DNA of 51,996 bases from Candidatus Binataceae bacterium (lineage in GTDB: Bacteria; Desulfobacterota; Binatia; Binatales; Binataceae). Where the stretch lies: NCBI GenBank assembly GCA_015478645.1, contig JADMIL010000019.1:1-51996 (forward strand). Reading direction: 5' to 3'. The translations under genes and the position numbers were made by a program. The notes under the pieces are model-generated. The model was not told where the DNA came from. It did not search any database and saw only the letters and a list, made by a program, of their open reading frames with translations. Below, piece after piece: positions 9,237 through 18,803 of this stretch (the first letter of the stretch is position 1; each line of letters opens with the position of its first letter).

Positions 9237-9677
9237 TTATTTCGACGGCTTAGCATCGAGCCGCAGCGCCTTGAAGCGGCGCGACTGGAACTTCCACTGG
9301 TCGCCCGCCTTGACGTACTCGTCGTGATAAAAGCCGGTGCCGATCCAGGCGAAGTCGTTGCTCGCGCTGCGCAACTCGACGTAGCAGCGGCCTTCCGCGC
9401 GGCCCGCGCCCTTGAGCTCGATCACATGATTGTGGATATACGGACGCGGCGTCAGCGCGGCGAGACCTTCGCGATAGGACTTGAGCAGGTTCGCGCGGCC
9501 GGTCGTATTGGTCTCCGAATTCGCCTGCAGGATGCTGAACGTGCCGTCCTCGACGAAGAGATCGACGATCCCTTCGACGTCGCCGCGCCATACGCAATCA
9601 CAATAGCGCTGCGGCAGGTCACGGATACTCTCGCGGTCGGCAAGCTCGGTCACGGTCTGTTCCATACTCTTAGCCAT
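9237..9677 (-). CDS. SnoaL/NTF2-like domain protein (nuclear transport factor 2 fold)
   Basis: This 146-residue protein has the SnoaL-like cone fold: an N-terminal helix LADRESIRDLPQRYCDCVW, RGDVEGIVDLFVEDGTFSI, a central strand with IHNHVIELKGAGRAEGRCYV, and IGTGFYHDEYVKAGDQWKFQ with RRFKAL. It resembles the small subunits or isomerases near aromatic and steroid catabolic genes (scytalone-dehydratase/BaiE-like), acting on an unknown ring compound. The start at 9677 has GGAGG upstream; the open frame runs 34 codons further without family similarity. An SDR gene lies upstream on the same strand, a common pairing in catabolic clusters. Confidence 0.82.
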   Translation of the reverse strand: MAKSMEQTVTELADRESIRDLPQRYCDCVWRGDVEGIVDLFVEDGTFSILQANSETNTTGRANLLKSYREGLAALTPRPYIHNHVIELKGAGRAEGRCYVELRSASNDFAWIGTGFYHDEYVKAGDQWKFQSRRFKALRLDAKPSK

Positions 9678-9902
9678 CGGCTGGTTCCTCCGATAAATGA
9701 TGTCGTATTGGCGCACCGGCCGTCCCCGCACGGAAGCGCGATCGTGCGGTGCGCCGGGTTGCAATGCGATCCGTAGCACCGATCGCGCGAATAACTAAAG
9801 CGCCGCGCACGGTCCGGATGACTCCATCCGCGCGGCCGTCCATGCGTGCGCGATAGATATGCGCCGGGCGTGCGATAGAACAGCGCGCCACACGCGACTC
9901 GT

Positions 9903-10691
9903 TCAGCGCGAACTGCCAAAGCGATGGCCTGCGGTCCAGCCACCGTCGGCGACCACTGCCTGTCCGGTCACGAACGAGGCGTCGTCGGAACAGAGAAACA
10001 GCGCCACCCGCGCAATTTCCTCGGGCTGGCCGACACGGTTGAGCAGATGCATCGCGGCAGTCGCATTCTTGGCGCGTTCGAGCTTCTCGGGCGTCAGCTT
10101 GTCGTAACCGGTCTCCGCCAGCGGCGTCGAGATACCGCCCGGGCAGACGCAGTTCACGCGTATCCCGTACTCGGCATAATCCATCGCCATCGATTTCGTC
10201 AGCAGGATCACGCCCGCCTTGGCCGCGCAGTAATGACCCATGCGGCGGATACCCTCGAGGCCGGCGACCGATGCGGTGCTCAGGATCACGCCACCATGCT
10301 TCATCAGTTCGGGCAAGGCGTATTTGCAGCCGAGGAAGACGCCCTTCAAATCGACATCGACCACCCGGTCCCATTCCTCTTCGGTCATCATATGCAGCGG
10401 ACGGGCGAAGCCGATGCCAGCGTTATTGTAGAGGATGTCGAGGCGGCCAAAATGTTTCACGGTCTCGATGACCATCCGCTCCGCGTCGGCGCCTTTCGAC
10501 ACGTCCACCTTAATCGCGATCGCCTCGCCGCCATGCGCGGCAATCTCCGCGACCACCGCGCGGGCGTGGTCCTCCGCCCAATCGGCCACCACGACGCGCG
10601 CGCCCTCGGCCGCGAACAGTAGCGACGTCGCGCGGCCGATGCCGGATCCGCCGCCGGTGATCAATGCGATCTTCTTGTCGAGCTTGCCCAT
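9903..10691 (-). CDS. Short-chain dehydrogenase/reductase (SDR)
   Basis: This 262-residue classical SDR is an NAD(P)-dependent alcohol/ketone oxidoreductase of unknown substrate. It carries the cofactor motif TGGGSGIGRA, ADWAEDH after β2 (an acidic residue there favours NAD), the NNAGIG motif, and the catalytic Ser in STASVAGLEG with YCAAK (Tyr-x3-Lys), then VCPGGISTPLAE. The ATG at 10691 has GGGAG upstream and matches family N-termini; the longer frame to 10799 is not supported. A 225-base gap separates it from the NTF2-like gene downstream, and it lies beyond the end of the nuo operon, so it probably has its own promoter. Confidence 0.9.
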   Translation of the reverse strand: MGKLDKKIALITGGGSGIGRATSLLFAAEGARVVVADWAEDHARAVVAEIAAHGGEAIAIKVDVSKGADAERMVIETVKHFGRLDILYNNAGIGFARPLHMMTEEEWDRVVDVDLKGVFLGCKYALPELMKHGGVILSTASVAGLEGIRRMGHYCAAKAGVILLTKSMAMDYAEYGIRVNCVCPGGISTPLAETGYDKLTPEKLERAKNATAAMHLLNRVGQPEEIARVALFLCSDDASFVTGQAVVADGGWTAGHRFGSSR

Positions 10692-10803
10692 GTCCCAATC
10701 ACTCCCGCAAATAAACTTACCCCACGCACGGCCGGGGTCGCAGAGACTTAACCTAGTTCGCTGCCGATGAAAATGGGAGCCGCGCGGGCTGCCGGACATC
10801 GCG

Positions 10804-12291
10804 TCAGGACGTACCGGCGAAAAAATGCAGCGAGCGCGCGGCGAAGGCGATCACCGGCGGTGGATACAGCCCCAACGCGATCGTTGCGAATGCGAGCAGA
10901 CCCATCAGGCTGTAATTCCATGCACCGATTGCGATCGGTTGCGCGCCCTCCTCCGGCTGCCCAAGAAACATCGCGCGCACCGGACTCATATAGTAATAAA
11001 GCGACACCACCGAATTGAGTATTCCGATCAGCGCCAGCACGTAGAAGCGCTCGCGAATTGCGGCGGCGAATACGTAAAACTTGCCGATAAACCCGATCGT
11101 CGCCGGAATGCCGGTGAGCGAGAGCAGGAAAATCGCCAGCGCAATCGCCGGAACTGCTCCGCCGCGCCAGGCGAGTCCGCGATAGGCGCCCATATCCTCG
11201 CGGCCCGTCGCGTTAGCCACGATCATCACCACCAGAAACGCCCCCGCGTCCATTACGTAGTAGGCAAATAAATACACCAGCATCGCCCGCAGCCCATCGT
11301 TCGACAACAGCACGAAACCCATCAGCGCATAGCCCGCCTGCGCGATACTCGAGTAGGCGAGCAGCCGCTTGAGATTGTCCTGCTGAAGCGCCGCGAGATT
11401 GCCCAGTGTCATCGTGATTATGCAGACCACCAGCAGCAGTTGCGGCCACTCGACGCCGCTGAGCGCGGTCCATCCGCCGCCTACGTCCAGCCGCGAAATC
11501 CCCGGATAGAAGAACCGCGTGAGCAGGGCGAAGCCGGCGGCCTTGGAGCCAATGGCGAGAAACGTCGTAATTGGAATCGGCGCGCCTTCGTACACGTCGG
11601 GCGCCCACATATGAAACGGCACCGACGCGACCTTATAGCCCAGGCCAGCGAGAATCAGCACCAGGGCGATAAACACAGTAAGCGGCGGAACGCCTGACGC
11701 AGCAAACAGTGCGTGATTGATCGCGACAAAGTCGAGCGAACCGGCTATACCGTATAGCCAGCTCATGCCGTAAATCATCGTGCCCGACGCCACTCCGCCG
11801 TAAATCAGATACTTGAGCGCGGCCTCCTGTGAACGGCGATTGTTCCTCAATATCCCAGTCAAGACGTATGAGGTGAGACTGACTATTTCGAGCGAAAGGT
11901 AGGCCATCAACAGATTGGCCGACTCAGCCATCAGGAACATGCCCAGAGTGCTCGCGAGCACGATTGCGTAATACTCGCCCTGTGCGCATCGTCGCACCTC
12001 CGCGGAGCCCATCGACATCCAGACCGCGACTACCGCCGCAAGCGCGATCAACACGCGGAAAAACACAGCAAACGAATCGTAGACGATCATCCGATGAAAT
12101 AGCCATGCGCCTTCCGACGCAGGCTCGACGCCAATCAGCAGGAGCGCCCCGGCGGACGTGATCAACGCGACGGCGCCCAGGTAAGCGCCGTCGATGATTA
12201 CGAGATCAACCAGCACAATTAGCAGCGTCGCCGTCGTCAGCAACAATTCTGGACAGAAAAAGTGGAGGCTGGCGAAATTGCCGAGGTCCAT
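10804..12291 (-). CDS. nuoN: NADH-quinone oxidoreductase subunit N
   Basis: NuoN is one of the three antiporter-like membrane subunits of respiratory complex I that move protons. From the ATG at 12291 the protein is 495 residues with about fourteen hydrophobic segments. It has the conserved ANLLMAYLSLEIVSLTSYVLTG (helix TM5 glutamate), ALKYLIYG, ASVPFHMWAPDVYEGAP (lysine/histidine channel region) and LKRLLAYSSIAQAGYALMG motifs. It starts 16 bases after the nuoM stop and ends the operon. The open frame to 12399 overlaps nuoM and is not the start. Confidence 0.96.
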   Translation of the reverse strand: MDLGNFASLHFFCPELLLTTATLLIVLVDLVIIDGAYLGAVALITSAGALLLIGVEPASEGAWLFHRMIVYDSFAVFFRVLIALAAVVAVWMSMGSAEVRRCAQGEYYAIVLASTLGMFLMAESANLLMAYLSLEIVSLTSYVLTGILRNNRRSQEAALKYLIYGGVASGTMIYGMSWLYGIAGSLDFVAINHALFAASGVPPLTVFIALVLILAGLGYKVASVPFHMWAPDVYEGAPIPITTFLAIGSKAAGFALLTRFFYPGISRLDVGGGWTALSGVEWPQLLLVVCIITMTLGNLAALQQDNLKRLLAYSSIAQAGYALMGFVLLSNDGLRAMLVYLFAYYVMDAGAFLVVMIVANATGREDMGAYRGLAWRGGAVPAIALAIFLLSLTGIPATIGFIGKFYVFAAAIRERFYVLALIGILNSVVSLYYYMSPVRAMFLGQPEEGAQPIAIGAWNYSLMGLLAFATIALGLYPPPVIAFAARSLHFFAGTS

Positions 12292-12307
12292 ATCGTTGAC
12301 GCAAACC

Positions 12308-13807
12308 TCAGTGCAGCGGGAGAGCAGGACCAGTGGCCACCGCGAGCACGCCCTGATTAAGATGGACCAGCGAGGTGTTGAGCAACACCAGGATCGCATG
12401 CGGATACACGCCCAGCATGATCACGATTGCGGCGAGCGGCAACAGCATAAAGATTTCGCGCGCGCTCAAATCGGGCAATGCGGCGTACTTCTCATTGAGC
12501 GGACCGAGATAGATGCGCTGGAAACACCACAACAAGTAGCCCGCGGTGAGGATTGCCGTCGCAGCGCCCAACGTTGTCATGATCGGATGTAACTGCCACG
12601 CGCCGATTAATACCAGTACTTCGGAGATGAACGCGGACAGGCCGGGCAGTCCGAGCGCGGCGAAAAACGCAAAGCCGGTAATGCCGGCATAGATCGGCAT
12701 GGACTGGGCGAGTCCGCCAAAGCCGTCGATCTCGCGGTGATGCGTACGATCATAGATCACGCCAACGAGCAGGAAGAGCATCGCGGTGATCGTGCCGTGA
12801 TTGAACATCTGCAGCACCGCGCCGTTGATTCCGGCAGCGGTGAACGACGCCAGCCCGAGCATCACGTAACCCATGTGGCTAATCGACGAGTAGGCAACGA
12901 GCTTTTTGAAGTCCTTCTGCGCCATCGCGCACATTGCACCGTAGACGATGTTAATGGTGCCAATCAGGCCAAGCAGCAGCCACGCCAGTTCATGCGTGGC
13001 GGCGGGCAGGATCGCGAAATTGACCCGCAGAATCCCGTAGGTGCCCATCTTGAGCAGCACACCCGCAAGAATGACGCTAATCGCGGTCGGCGCTTCGACG
13101 TGCGCATCGGGCAGCCAGGTATGGAACGGGAAAGCTGGAATCTTGATAGCGAAGCCAATGAATAACGCGATCCAGACGATGCGCTGAAAGCCGATCGTAT
13201 AGCTACTCGAATGCGCGGCGAGTTGGGTCATGTCGAACGTCGGCACCGCACCGTAATAGTAAAGTGCTAGCATCGCCAGCAGGATCAACACCGAGCCGAG
13301 CAGCGTATAGAGAAAGAACTTGATCGCGGCGTATTCGCGGCGCGGTCCGCCCCAGATGCCGATGAGGAAATACATCGGCAGCAGCATCACTTCCCAGAAT
13401 ATATAGAAAAGAAAGAAATCTAGCGCGACGAAAACGCCCATCATGCCGGTGTCGAGCAGCATCAACAGCGCGTAATAACCCTTCTCCGCGCGATCGATGC
13501 TGAAGCTCGAAAAGACCGCGATAAAGCAGATCAGCGCGGTCAGTAAAACCATCGAGATACTGATGCCGTCGACGCCCATGAAATAATAAATGTGATATGC
13601 GCCGATCCACGAATAGCGCTCGGTAAACTGCATCGCAACTGTGCCAGTATTGAAGTTGGTGTAGAGCCACGCTGCGATCACCAATTGCGCGGCGGCCGAT
13701 GCCACGGCGATCCACTTATACCATCGCACCAGACCCGCAGGCGCGGCCAGAATGAGAATCATGCCGATCAGCGGAATAAAAGTAATCAGTGTCAGGGGAT
13801 GCGCCAT
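12308..13807 (-). CDS. nuoM: NADH-quinone oxidoreductase subunit M
   Basis: This is an antiporter-like proton-pumping subunit of complex I, 499 residues, with about fourteen transmembrane helices. Diagnostic stretches are FLFYIFWEVMLLPMYFLIGI with the TM5 Glu, KFFLYTLLGSVLILLAML, IPAFPFHTWLPDAHVEAPTA, ISVILAGVLLKMGTYGILR, and DFKKLVAYSSISHMGYVMLG. The gene lies 35 bases downstream of nuoL and 16 bases upstream of nuoN in the same orientation. Length and motif order are normal. Confidence 0.97.
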   Translation of the reverse strand: MAHPLTLITFIPLIGMILILAAPAGLVRWYKWIAVASAAAQLVIAAWLYTNFNTGTVAMQFTERYSWIGAYHIYYFMGVDGISISMVLLTALICFIAVFSSFSIDRAEKGYYALLMLLDTGMMGVFVALDFFLFYIFWEVMLLPMYFLIGIWGGPRREYAAIKFFLYTLLGSVLILLAMLALYYYGAVPTFDMTQLAAHSSSYTIGFQRIVWIALFIGFAIKIPAFPFHTWLPDAHVEAPTAISVILAGVLLKMGTYGILRVNFAILPAATHELAWLLLGLIGTINIVYGAMCAMAQKDFKKLVAYSSISHMGYVMLGLASFTAAGINGAVLQMFNHGTITAMLFLLVGVIYDRTHHREIDGFGGLAQSMPIYAGITGFAFFAALGLPGLSAFISEVLVLIGAWQLHPIMTTLGAATAILTAGYLLWCFQRIYLGPLNEKYAALPDLSAREIFMLLPLAAIVIMLGVYPHAILVLLNTSLVHLNQGVLAVATGPALPLH

Positions 13808-13842
13808 CTGAGATTACATCTTGCCGCTTCAGTGAATCGCGA

Positions 13843-15903
13843 TCAGACCCGCGCGATCGCGCGCACTAGCAGAATGACCATCACGGCGGCGAGGATGCCG
13901 TAAAGGTAGCCGTTGATCGAACCGGTTTGCAGGCGCCGCAGACGGCCGCCCGCAGCAAGTGTGGCCTTGGACGTGAAATTGACGAGTCCATCGACGATGT
14001 AACTATCGAACAATCCTGCGAGCCACGCGCCGACGACGGTCATCGAGGCGGCGAAATTCACCACGCCATCGATAATATGCCCGTCGAACCATGCCGCTGC
14101 ATTCGCCAGCTTGAGATACGGAGCGAGGAATGCGGCGCGGTAGAACTCGTCGATACGGTACTTTCCGAAGGATAGCCGGTAAAAGACTCCGCCGGCAAAC
14201 TCGCTCATGCGCGCGGCACTGAGGACCCCTTGCCGATAGGTCAGATCGGCAAGTAGCCATCCCGCGGCGACGGCCAGCAGGGAGAGTCCCGCGAAAAGCG
14301 TTTCGAGACTGCGATCGTGCAGACCCGAGGCGAACACCTGGCGCGTCGCGTCGGAGTTGAAGACCGGATCGAGAAAACGTTCGAACGGGGCGAACGGCGC
14401 AATAAATCCGGGGAGCATCGCGAAGCCGCCGACAGTCGAAAGAATAGCCAGCGCGACCAGTACAAAGGCCATCGCGGAGGGCGCTTCATGCACATGATGA
14501 TCCTGTTCCGGCGTGCCGCGGAAGTCACCGAAGAAGGTCATGTAGACCTGGCGGAACATGTAGAAAGCGGTGACGCCGGCACCCGCCCAGAGCAGCGCCC
14601 AGATGACAAAGTGGCCGTGGGCGTACGCGCGCCAGATAATTTCGTCCTTGGACATGAACCCGGCAAATGGCGGCACGCCGCAGATCGCCAGGGTCGCGGC
14701 GAAGAACGTGACAAAGGTCAGCGGCATCTTGTGGCGCAGCGCGCCCATCTTGCGCATGTCCTGTTCACCGCCGAGTGCGTGAATCACTGAGCCTGCGCCG
14801 AGAAACAAACAGGCCTTGAAAAAGGCATGCGTCATGAGATGAAAGACGCCAGCCGCGTACGCGCCGACACCGACGCCGACGAACATGTAGCCGAGTTGAC
14901 TAATCGTCGAGTAGGCGAGGACGCGCTTGATATCGGTTTGCGTCACACCGACCGTCGCGGCGAGAAACGCGGTGAGTGCGCCGACTGTCGCGACCACCAG
15001 CATCGTCGCCGGCGCCATCGAGTATAGGAAGTTGAGCCGGGCCACCATGTAGACACCCGCCGTGACCATCGTGGCGGCATGGATGAGCGCGCTCACTGGA
15101 GTCGGACCGGCCATCGCGTCGGGCAGCCATACATGTAGCGGAATCTGCGCCGACTTGCCGGTCGCGCCAAGGAACAGCATCAGGGTGACGAAAGTCACCA
15201 TCGGCAAGCCGAGATAACCACGCGCGCCGGCCAGCGCGGGGGCGTAACGGGCGACCTCGCGAATTACCAGCGTAGGATGGCCCACCGCGCCGAGGCCGGC
15301 GAATAGCGCGTAGATCGCGACAACGAACGCGAGATCGCCGATGCGATTAACGATGAAGGCTTTGTTGCCGGCGTTAGTATTGACGAGGTCCGTGTACCAG
15401 AAACCGATAAGCGCGAAAGAGCAGAGCCCAACGCCCTCCCATCCGACGAACATCAGCCACAGATTATCGCCGAGCACCAGCACGAGCATCGCAAAGGTGA
15501 ACAGATTAAGCCAGCCGAAGAAGCGCCAGTACGACGCGTCGTCGTGCATATAGTCAGTCGAATAGATATGTATCAGACCGCCCACGCCAGTGATGATCAG
15601 CACCATTACAATCGAGAGCGGATCGAGCCAGAAAGCGATATCAAGCTTGAGACCGCCAACGTCGAACCAACGCCAGAGGTCGTCGAGCATGAAGCGGCGA
15701 TCAGGCGCGAGCGCAAGCATCGCGAACAGTGTGTAGAGCGCAATCGCGAAGGCCGCGAGCACGGCGCCGCATCCGAGGAACGAAATCACGCGCTTGCCGA
15801 ATCTCTTCTGAAGCGTTGCACCAAACAAAAAATTGATCGCGGCACCCAGCAGGGGCAGCAGCACGATCCAGCGCACGAGATCGGTGGTGACGGGATGTTC
15901 CAT
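13843..15903 (-). CDS. nuoL: NADH-quinone oxidoreductase subunit L
   Basis: NuoL is the distal antiporter-like subunit of complex I, with the long lateral helix at its C-terminus. I start it at ATG 15903 (MEHPVTTDLVRWIVLLPLLG), giving 686 residues; the frame is open to 16029, but the extra 42 residues are Arg-rich and unlike the family. Recognisable motifs are DNLWLMFVGWEGVGLCSFAL, TGKSAQIPLHVWLPDAMAGP, TPVSALIHAATMVTAGVYM, and DIKRVLAYSTISQLGYMFVG. The 153-base gap to nuoK is the widest inside the operon. Confidence 0.95.
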   Translation of the reverse strand: MEHPVTTDLVRWIVLLPLLGAAINFLFGATLQKRFGKRVISFLGCGAVLAAFAIALYTLFAMLALAPDRRFMLDDLWRWFDVGGLKLDIAFWLDPLSIVMVLIITGVGGLIHIYSTDYMHDDASYWRFFGWLNLFTFAMLVLVLGDNLWLMFVGWEGVGLCSFALIGFWYTDLVNTNAGNKAFIVNRIGDLAFVVAIYALFAGLGAVGHPTLVIREVARYAPALAGARGYLGLPMVTFVTLMLFLGATGKSAQIPLHVWLPDAMAGPTPVSALIHAATMVTAGVYMVARLNFLYSMAPATMLVVATVGALTAFLAATVGVTQTDIKRVLAYSTISQLGYMFVGVGVGAYAAGVFHLMTHAFFKACLFLGAGSVIHALGGEQDMRKMGALRHKMPLTFVTFFAATLAICGVPPFAGFMSKDEIIWRAYAHGHFVIWALLWAGAGVTAFYMFRQVYMTFFGDFRGTPEQDHHVHEAPSAMAFVLVALAILSTVGGFAMLPGFIAPFAPFERFLDPVFNSDATRQVFASGLHDRSLETLFAGLSLLAVAAGWLLADLTYRQGVLSAARMSEFAGGVFYRLSFGKYRIDEFYRAAFLAPYLKLANAAAWFDGHIIDGVVNFAASMTVVGAWLAGLFDSYIVDGLVNFTSKATLAAGGRLRRLQTGSINGYLYGILAAVMVILLVRAIARV

Positions 15904-16056
15904 CGCGGCTTGGAGCGGGCGCAATCCTCTCAGCGGCCAACCACCGCGTCGCACGCGGGCGAATGGATATAAGCAGAAAATCGCCGCGGCGCAAACCCAT
16001 ACGCGGCGTGCGCCCGCCAACCGCCGCATCGGCAGGCGCGCAGTAGCCTGATGCGC

Positions 16057-16383
16057 TCAGCCACTGAGAGTCTCGGCGGCGCCGACATCGATGGTCCTCA
16101 GGTTCTGGTAGATGGCCAGGATGATCGCGAGACCGATCACCGCCTCCGCCGCCGCCAGCATGATGACGAAGATTGCAAACACCTGCCCGTCGTAATTCGC
16201 GCCGCCACCGCCGAAAAAAGAGAACGCGATGTAGTTGATGTTGGCGGCATTGAGTATCAACTCGATACCCATCAGGATGCCGATGGCGTTGCGCCGCGTG
16301 AGTACGCAATAGACGCCGAGCAAAAATACGGCGAGACCGAGGATGAGAAAATCATTCAGCGTCAGTCCATTCACCATCGCCAC
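16057..16383 (-). CDS. nuoK: NADH-quinone oxidoreductase subunit K
   Basis: This small complex I membrane subunit of 108 residues has three predicted helices. The conserved RRNAIGILMGIELILNAANI, carrying the membrane Glu of the proton path, and the second Glu in AAAEAVIGLAIILAIYQNLR are both present. It begins 6 bases after the nuoJ stop. The sequence FFGGGGANYDGQVFAIFVIM is a slightly Gly-rich version of the usual loop. Length matches the family. Confidence 0.96.
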   Translation of the reverse strand: MAMVNGLTLNDFLILGLAVFLLGVYCVLTRRNAIGILMGIELILNAANINYIAFSFFGGGGANYDGQVFAIFVIMLAAAEAVIGLAIILAIYQNLRTIDVGAAETLSG

Positions 16384-16389
16384 ACCGCC

Positions 16390-16881
16390 CTACTCCCGGC
16401 TCTCCTGACGCGAGATGACGATCGCGCCGATCAAAGCCGCCAGCAGCACGATCGACGCGAGCTCGAACGGCAGTACATACGCACCGAGAAAGGCGTTGCC
16501 GATGCCGTAAGTGGTCGGTGCGATCGAGCGCGCGCCCGCCGCGTACCACGGTGTCTTGAGTATCGCGCAGAGCATCACCGCGCCCGCAATCAGCGTCGTC
16601 GCCAGGGCGGGAATCCGGCCAACCGCGCGATTCGACACGTTGACCCCGGTGAGTCCTTGCGTGAGCATCACGGCGAAAATCGTGAGCACCAGGATGCCGC
16701 CGATGTAAACGAAGATTTGCACCATCGCGACGAAGTCGGCGGCAAGCAGCACATAGATGCCGGCGACGCCAGCGAACGCGCCGAGCAGGGCGAACGCGGA
16801 ATGCACTATATTGCGCGAAAAAGCGGTGACGCCGGCCGAGATAACGGTGACCGCGGCAAACAGTACGAAAATCATCCGCAT
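16390..16881 (-). CDS. nuoJ: NADH-quinone oxidoreductase subunit J
   Basis: NuoJ is a complex I membrane subunit of five helices. Starting at ATG 16881 (MRMIFVLFAAVTVISAGVTA) it is 163 residues. It shows SRNIVHSAFALLGAFAGVAG, FVAMVQIFVYIGGILVLTIF (the conserved QxxVYxGG stretch with the π-bulge helix), AVMLTQGL and a C-terminal ASIVLLAALIGAIVISRQ. The open frame continues upstream into nuoI, but those residues are Arg/Pro-rich and unlike NuoJ; 91 bases then separate it from the nuoI stop. It is shorter at the C-terminus than the E. coli type, as in many bacteria. Confidence 0.93.
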   Translation of the reverse strand: MRMIFVLFAAVTVISAGVTAFSRNIVHSAFALLGAFAGVAGIYVLLAADFVAMVQIFVYIGGILVLTIFAVMLTQGLTGVNVSNRAVGRIPALATTLIAGAVMLCAILKTPWYAAGARSIAPTTYGIGNAFLGAYVLPFELASIVLLAALIGAIVISRQESRE

Positions 16882-16972
16882 CGCGATCGTTTCCACGACT
16901 ATACCGCCCCCGAGTATCGCCGCTCGATGACGATCGCATCGGCGAGGTGCGTGCGGACGCACAAGCGGCAAC

Positions 16973-17602
16973 TCATTTGCCGGGCCCCGGGACGGGGACG
17001 ACAGGCGCGACGGCCGCTTGAGGAGCGGCGGCGACGGCGGCCGGCTTGTCACTGCCGGGTTGCGCCCACTCGTCCACGTAGGTCATCCCGCGGGTCAGCA
17101 GATCGGCGACCGCGACATCGGGCTCGGCGCCCTTTTTGGCTTTGTAGGCGACCACCGGCTCGGCAATGAAGCGGCGTATCAGGCTCTCGAGCGAGAAATC
17201 CGCACCCTCGAACTCAGTCGTATGATGAATCGCGCCGGTCGGACACGGCTCGCTGCACAAGCCGCAATACATACACTTGGCGAGATCGATATCGAACTGC
17301 GAAATGACTATTTCGCGCGTGGCGGCGTTCTTCTCGATCGCGATCGCGATGCAATCGATCGGGCATGCGCGATCGCACGCGAGGCATCCGGTGCAGATCT
17401 CCAGGTCGACGTCGAGGATGCCGCGGTAGCGGAACGGCAGCGTATCCTGAACGCGCACTGGCATGCGGTCGGGATACTGAATCGTGTAGGGACGCCGGAT
17501 GAGGTGCGATGCGCTGACCGCCATGCCGTCGAAGATCGAGACGACGGCCTCGCGAAGGTGGCGGAAGTAGGTGGCGGCGGCTCCCATGACGATCACGCGC
17601 AT
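16973..17602 (-). CDS. nuoI: NADH-quinone oxidoreductase subunit I (two [4Fe-4S] clusters)
   Basis: NuoI carries clusters N6a and N6b between the peripheral arm and NuoB. Both cysteine motifs are intact: CTGCLACDRACPIDCI and CMYCGLCSEPCPTGAI. The N-terminal part (PYTIQYPDRMPVRVQDTLPF) follows the usual amphipathic helix, and the C-terminus adds an Ala/Pro/Val-rich tail of about 30 residues (AAPQAAVAPVVPVPGPGK) that has no obvious role. At 209 residues it is within the family range. It starts 4 bases after the nuoH stop. Confidence 0.96.
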   Translation of the reverse strand: MRVIVMGAAATYFRHLREAVVSIFDGMAVSASHLIRRPYTIQYPDRMPVRVQDTLPFRYRGILDVDLEICTGCLACDRACPIDCIAIAIEKNAATREIVISQFDIDLAKCMYCGLCSEPCPTGAIHHTTEFEGADFSLESLIRRFIAEPVVAYKAKKGAEPDVAVADLLTRGMTYVDEWAQPGSDKPAAVAAAPQAAVAPVVPVPGPGK

Positions 17603-17606
17603 CCGT

Positions 17607-18797
17607 TCAGATAGTCGGATGAAAATATAGCTCCATCCGCGAGCGGCGCGCGAAATGGACCACGCGCCGGACGAAAAACGCGGCCAACAAGACGCCTACC
17701 GCAAGCATCGACCAGGCGGCGAACGGATTGCCGGCGGGCCAGATCGCGACCCATACGGCCGTGCCGATCAGGTTGACGAAGGCGATAGGCACGAAATACT
17801 TCCAGCACAGCGACATCATCTGATCGATGCGCACACGTGGCAGCGTGCCGCGAATCCACATCGAGACGAAGACGATGATCAGCACCTTTATATTAAAGGT
17901 GGCGAACTCGAGCAGGTTCATCGCGATCGGCGACGGCGAGACGTGCGGAAAGCGCCATCCGCCGAGATACAGCGTCACGATAATCGCGGCCGAGACGAAC
18001 ATGTTGCCCCATTCGGCCATGAAGAAGAACAGGTAGCGCATGCTCGAATACTCAGTTGCGAAACCCGCGACCAGCTCGGACTCGGCTTCGGGCAGATCGA
18101 AGGGCGTGCGATTGTTCTCGGCGAGGCTCGCGACGAACAGGATGATCGCGGCGGCGAAGCAGAACGGACTGGCGAACAGGAACCATCGATCGGGCGACCA
18201 GCCCTGCGCGCGCGTGATGCCCTGCATCGAGAGCGTGCCGGTCATCAGCACGACCGGGAAGATCGACAGGCCGGCGGGAATCTCGTAGCTGACGACCTGG
18301 GCGGCAGAGCGGACGCCACCGATCAGCGACCACTTGTTGTTCGAGGCCCACCCGGCCATCAGGACGCCGACCACGGTCAGGGCGGTGACGGCTGTCATGT
18401 AGAGAATACCTACATTGAGGTCGGCCAGGATGAGCGACGACGAGAACGGCATCACCGCCCACGGCAGGATGAAGGCCAGTACGACCAGGTAGGGCGCGAG
18501 CTTGAACAGCCGTGGATCGGCCTCGGCCGGGATGATGTCCTCCTTGCAGATGTGCTTGAGGCCGTCGGCGAGCCATTGCAGGAAGCCGTTGGGGCCGACG
18601 CGGTTGGGCCCGATGCGCGACTGGATGCGCGCCCACACCCGGCGCTCGACCCAGGTCACGATCGAGGCGAAGGGCAGCGCGATCGCGAAGAGCACCAGGG
18701 CGCAGGCGATCGCGATACCACTGGCGTAGACCAGCACGGGTATCGGATGCGCGCCGAACACGCCGCGCATCATCAGGCGGTTGAGCCAGGCTTCCAT
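17607..18797 (-). CDS. nuoH: NADH-quinone oxidoreductase subunit H
   Basis: NuoH forms the quinone-chamber membrane subunit next to NuoB/NuoD. The protein is 396 residues, some 50 longer than many homologues, mostly from an N-terminal segment before the first helix. Conserved parts are WVERRVWARIQSRIGPNRVG, DGLKHICKEDIIPAEAD, VGVLMAGWASNNKWSLIGGV, RSAAQVVSYEIPAGLSIFPV, and ENNRTPFDLPEAESELVAGF with TEYSSMRYLFFFMAEW. The acidic residues of the E-channel loops are in place. It lies 6 bases after the nuoD stop. Confidence 0.96.
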   Translation of the reverse strand: MEAWLNRLMMRGVFGAHPIPVLVYASGIAIACALVLFAIALPFASIVTWVERRVWARIQSRIGPNRVGPNGFLQWLADGLKHICKEDIIPAEADPRLFKLAPYLVVLAFILPWAVMPFSSSLILADLNVGILYMTAVTALTVVGVLMAGWASNNKWSLIGGVRSAAQVVSYEIPAGLSIFPVVLMTGTLSMQGITRAQGWSPDRWFLFASPFCFAAAIILFVASLAENNRTPFDLPEAESELVAGFATEYSSMRYLFFFMAEWGNMFVSAAIIVTLYLGGWRFPHVSPSPIAMNLLEFATFNIKVLIIVFVSMWIRGTLPRVRIDQMMSLCWKYFVPIAFVNLIGTAVWVAIWPAGNPFAAWSMLAVGVLLAAFFVRRVVHFARRSRMELYFHPTI

Positions 18798-18803
18798 CGG
18801 TGC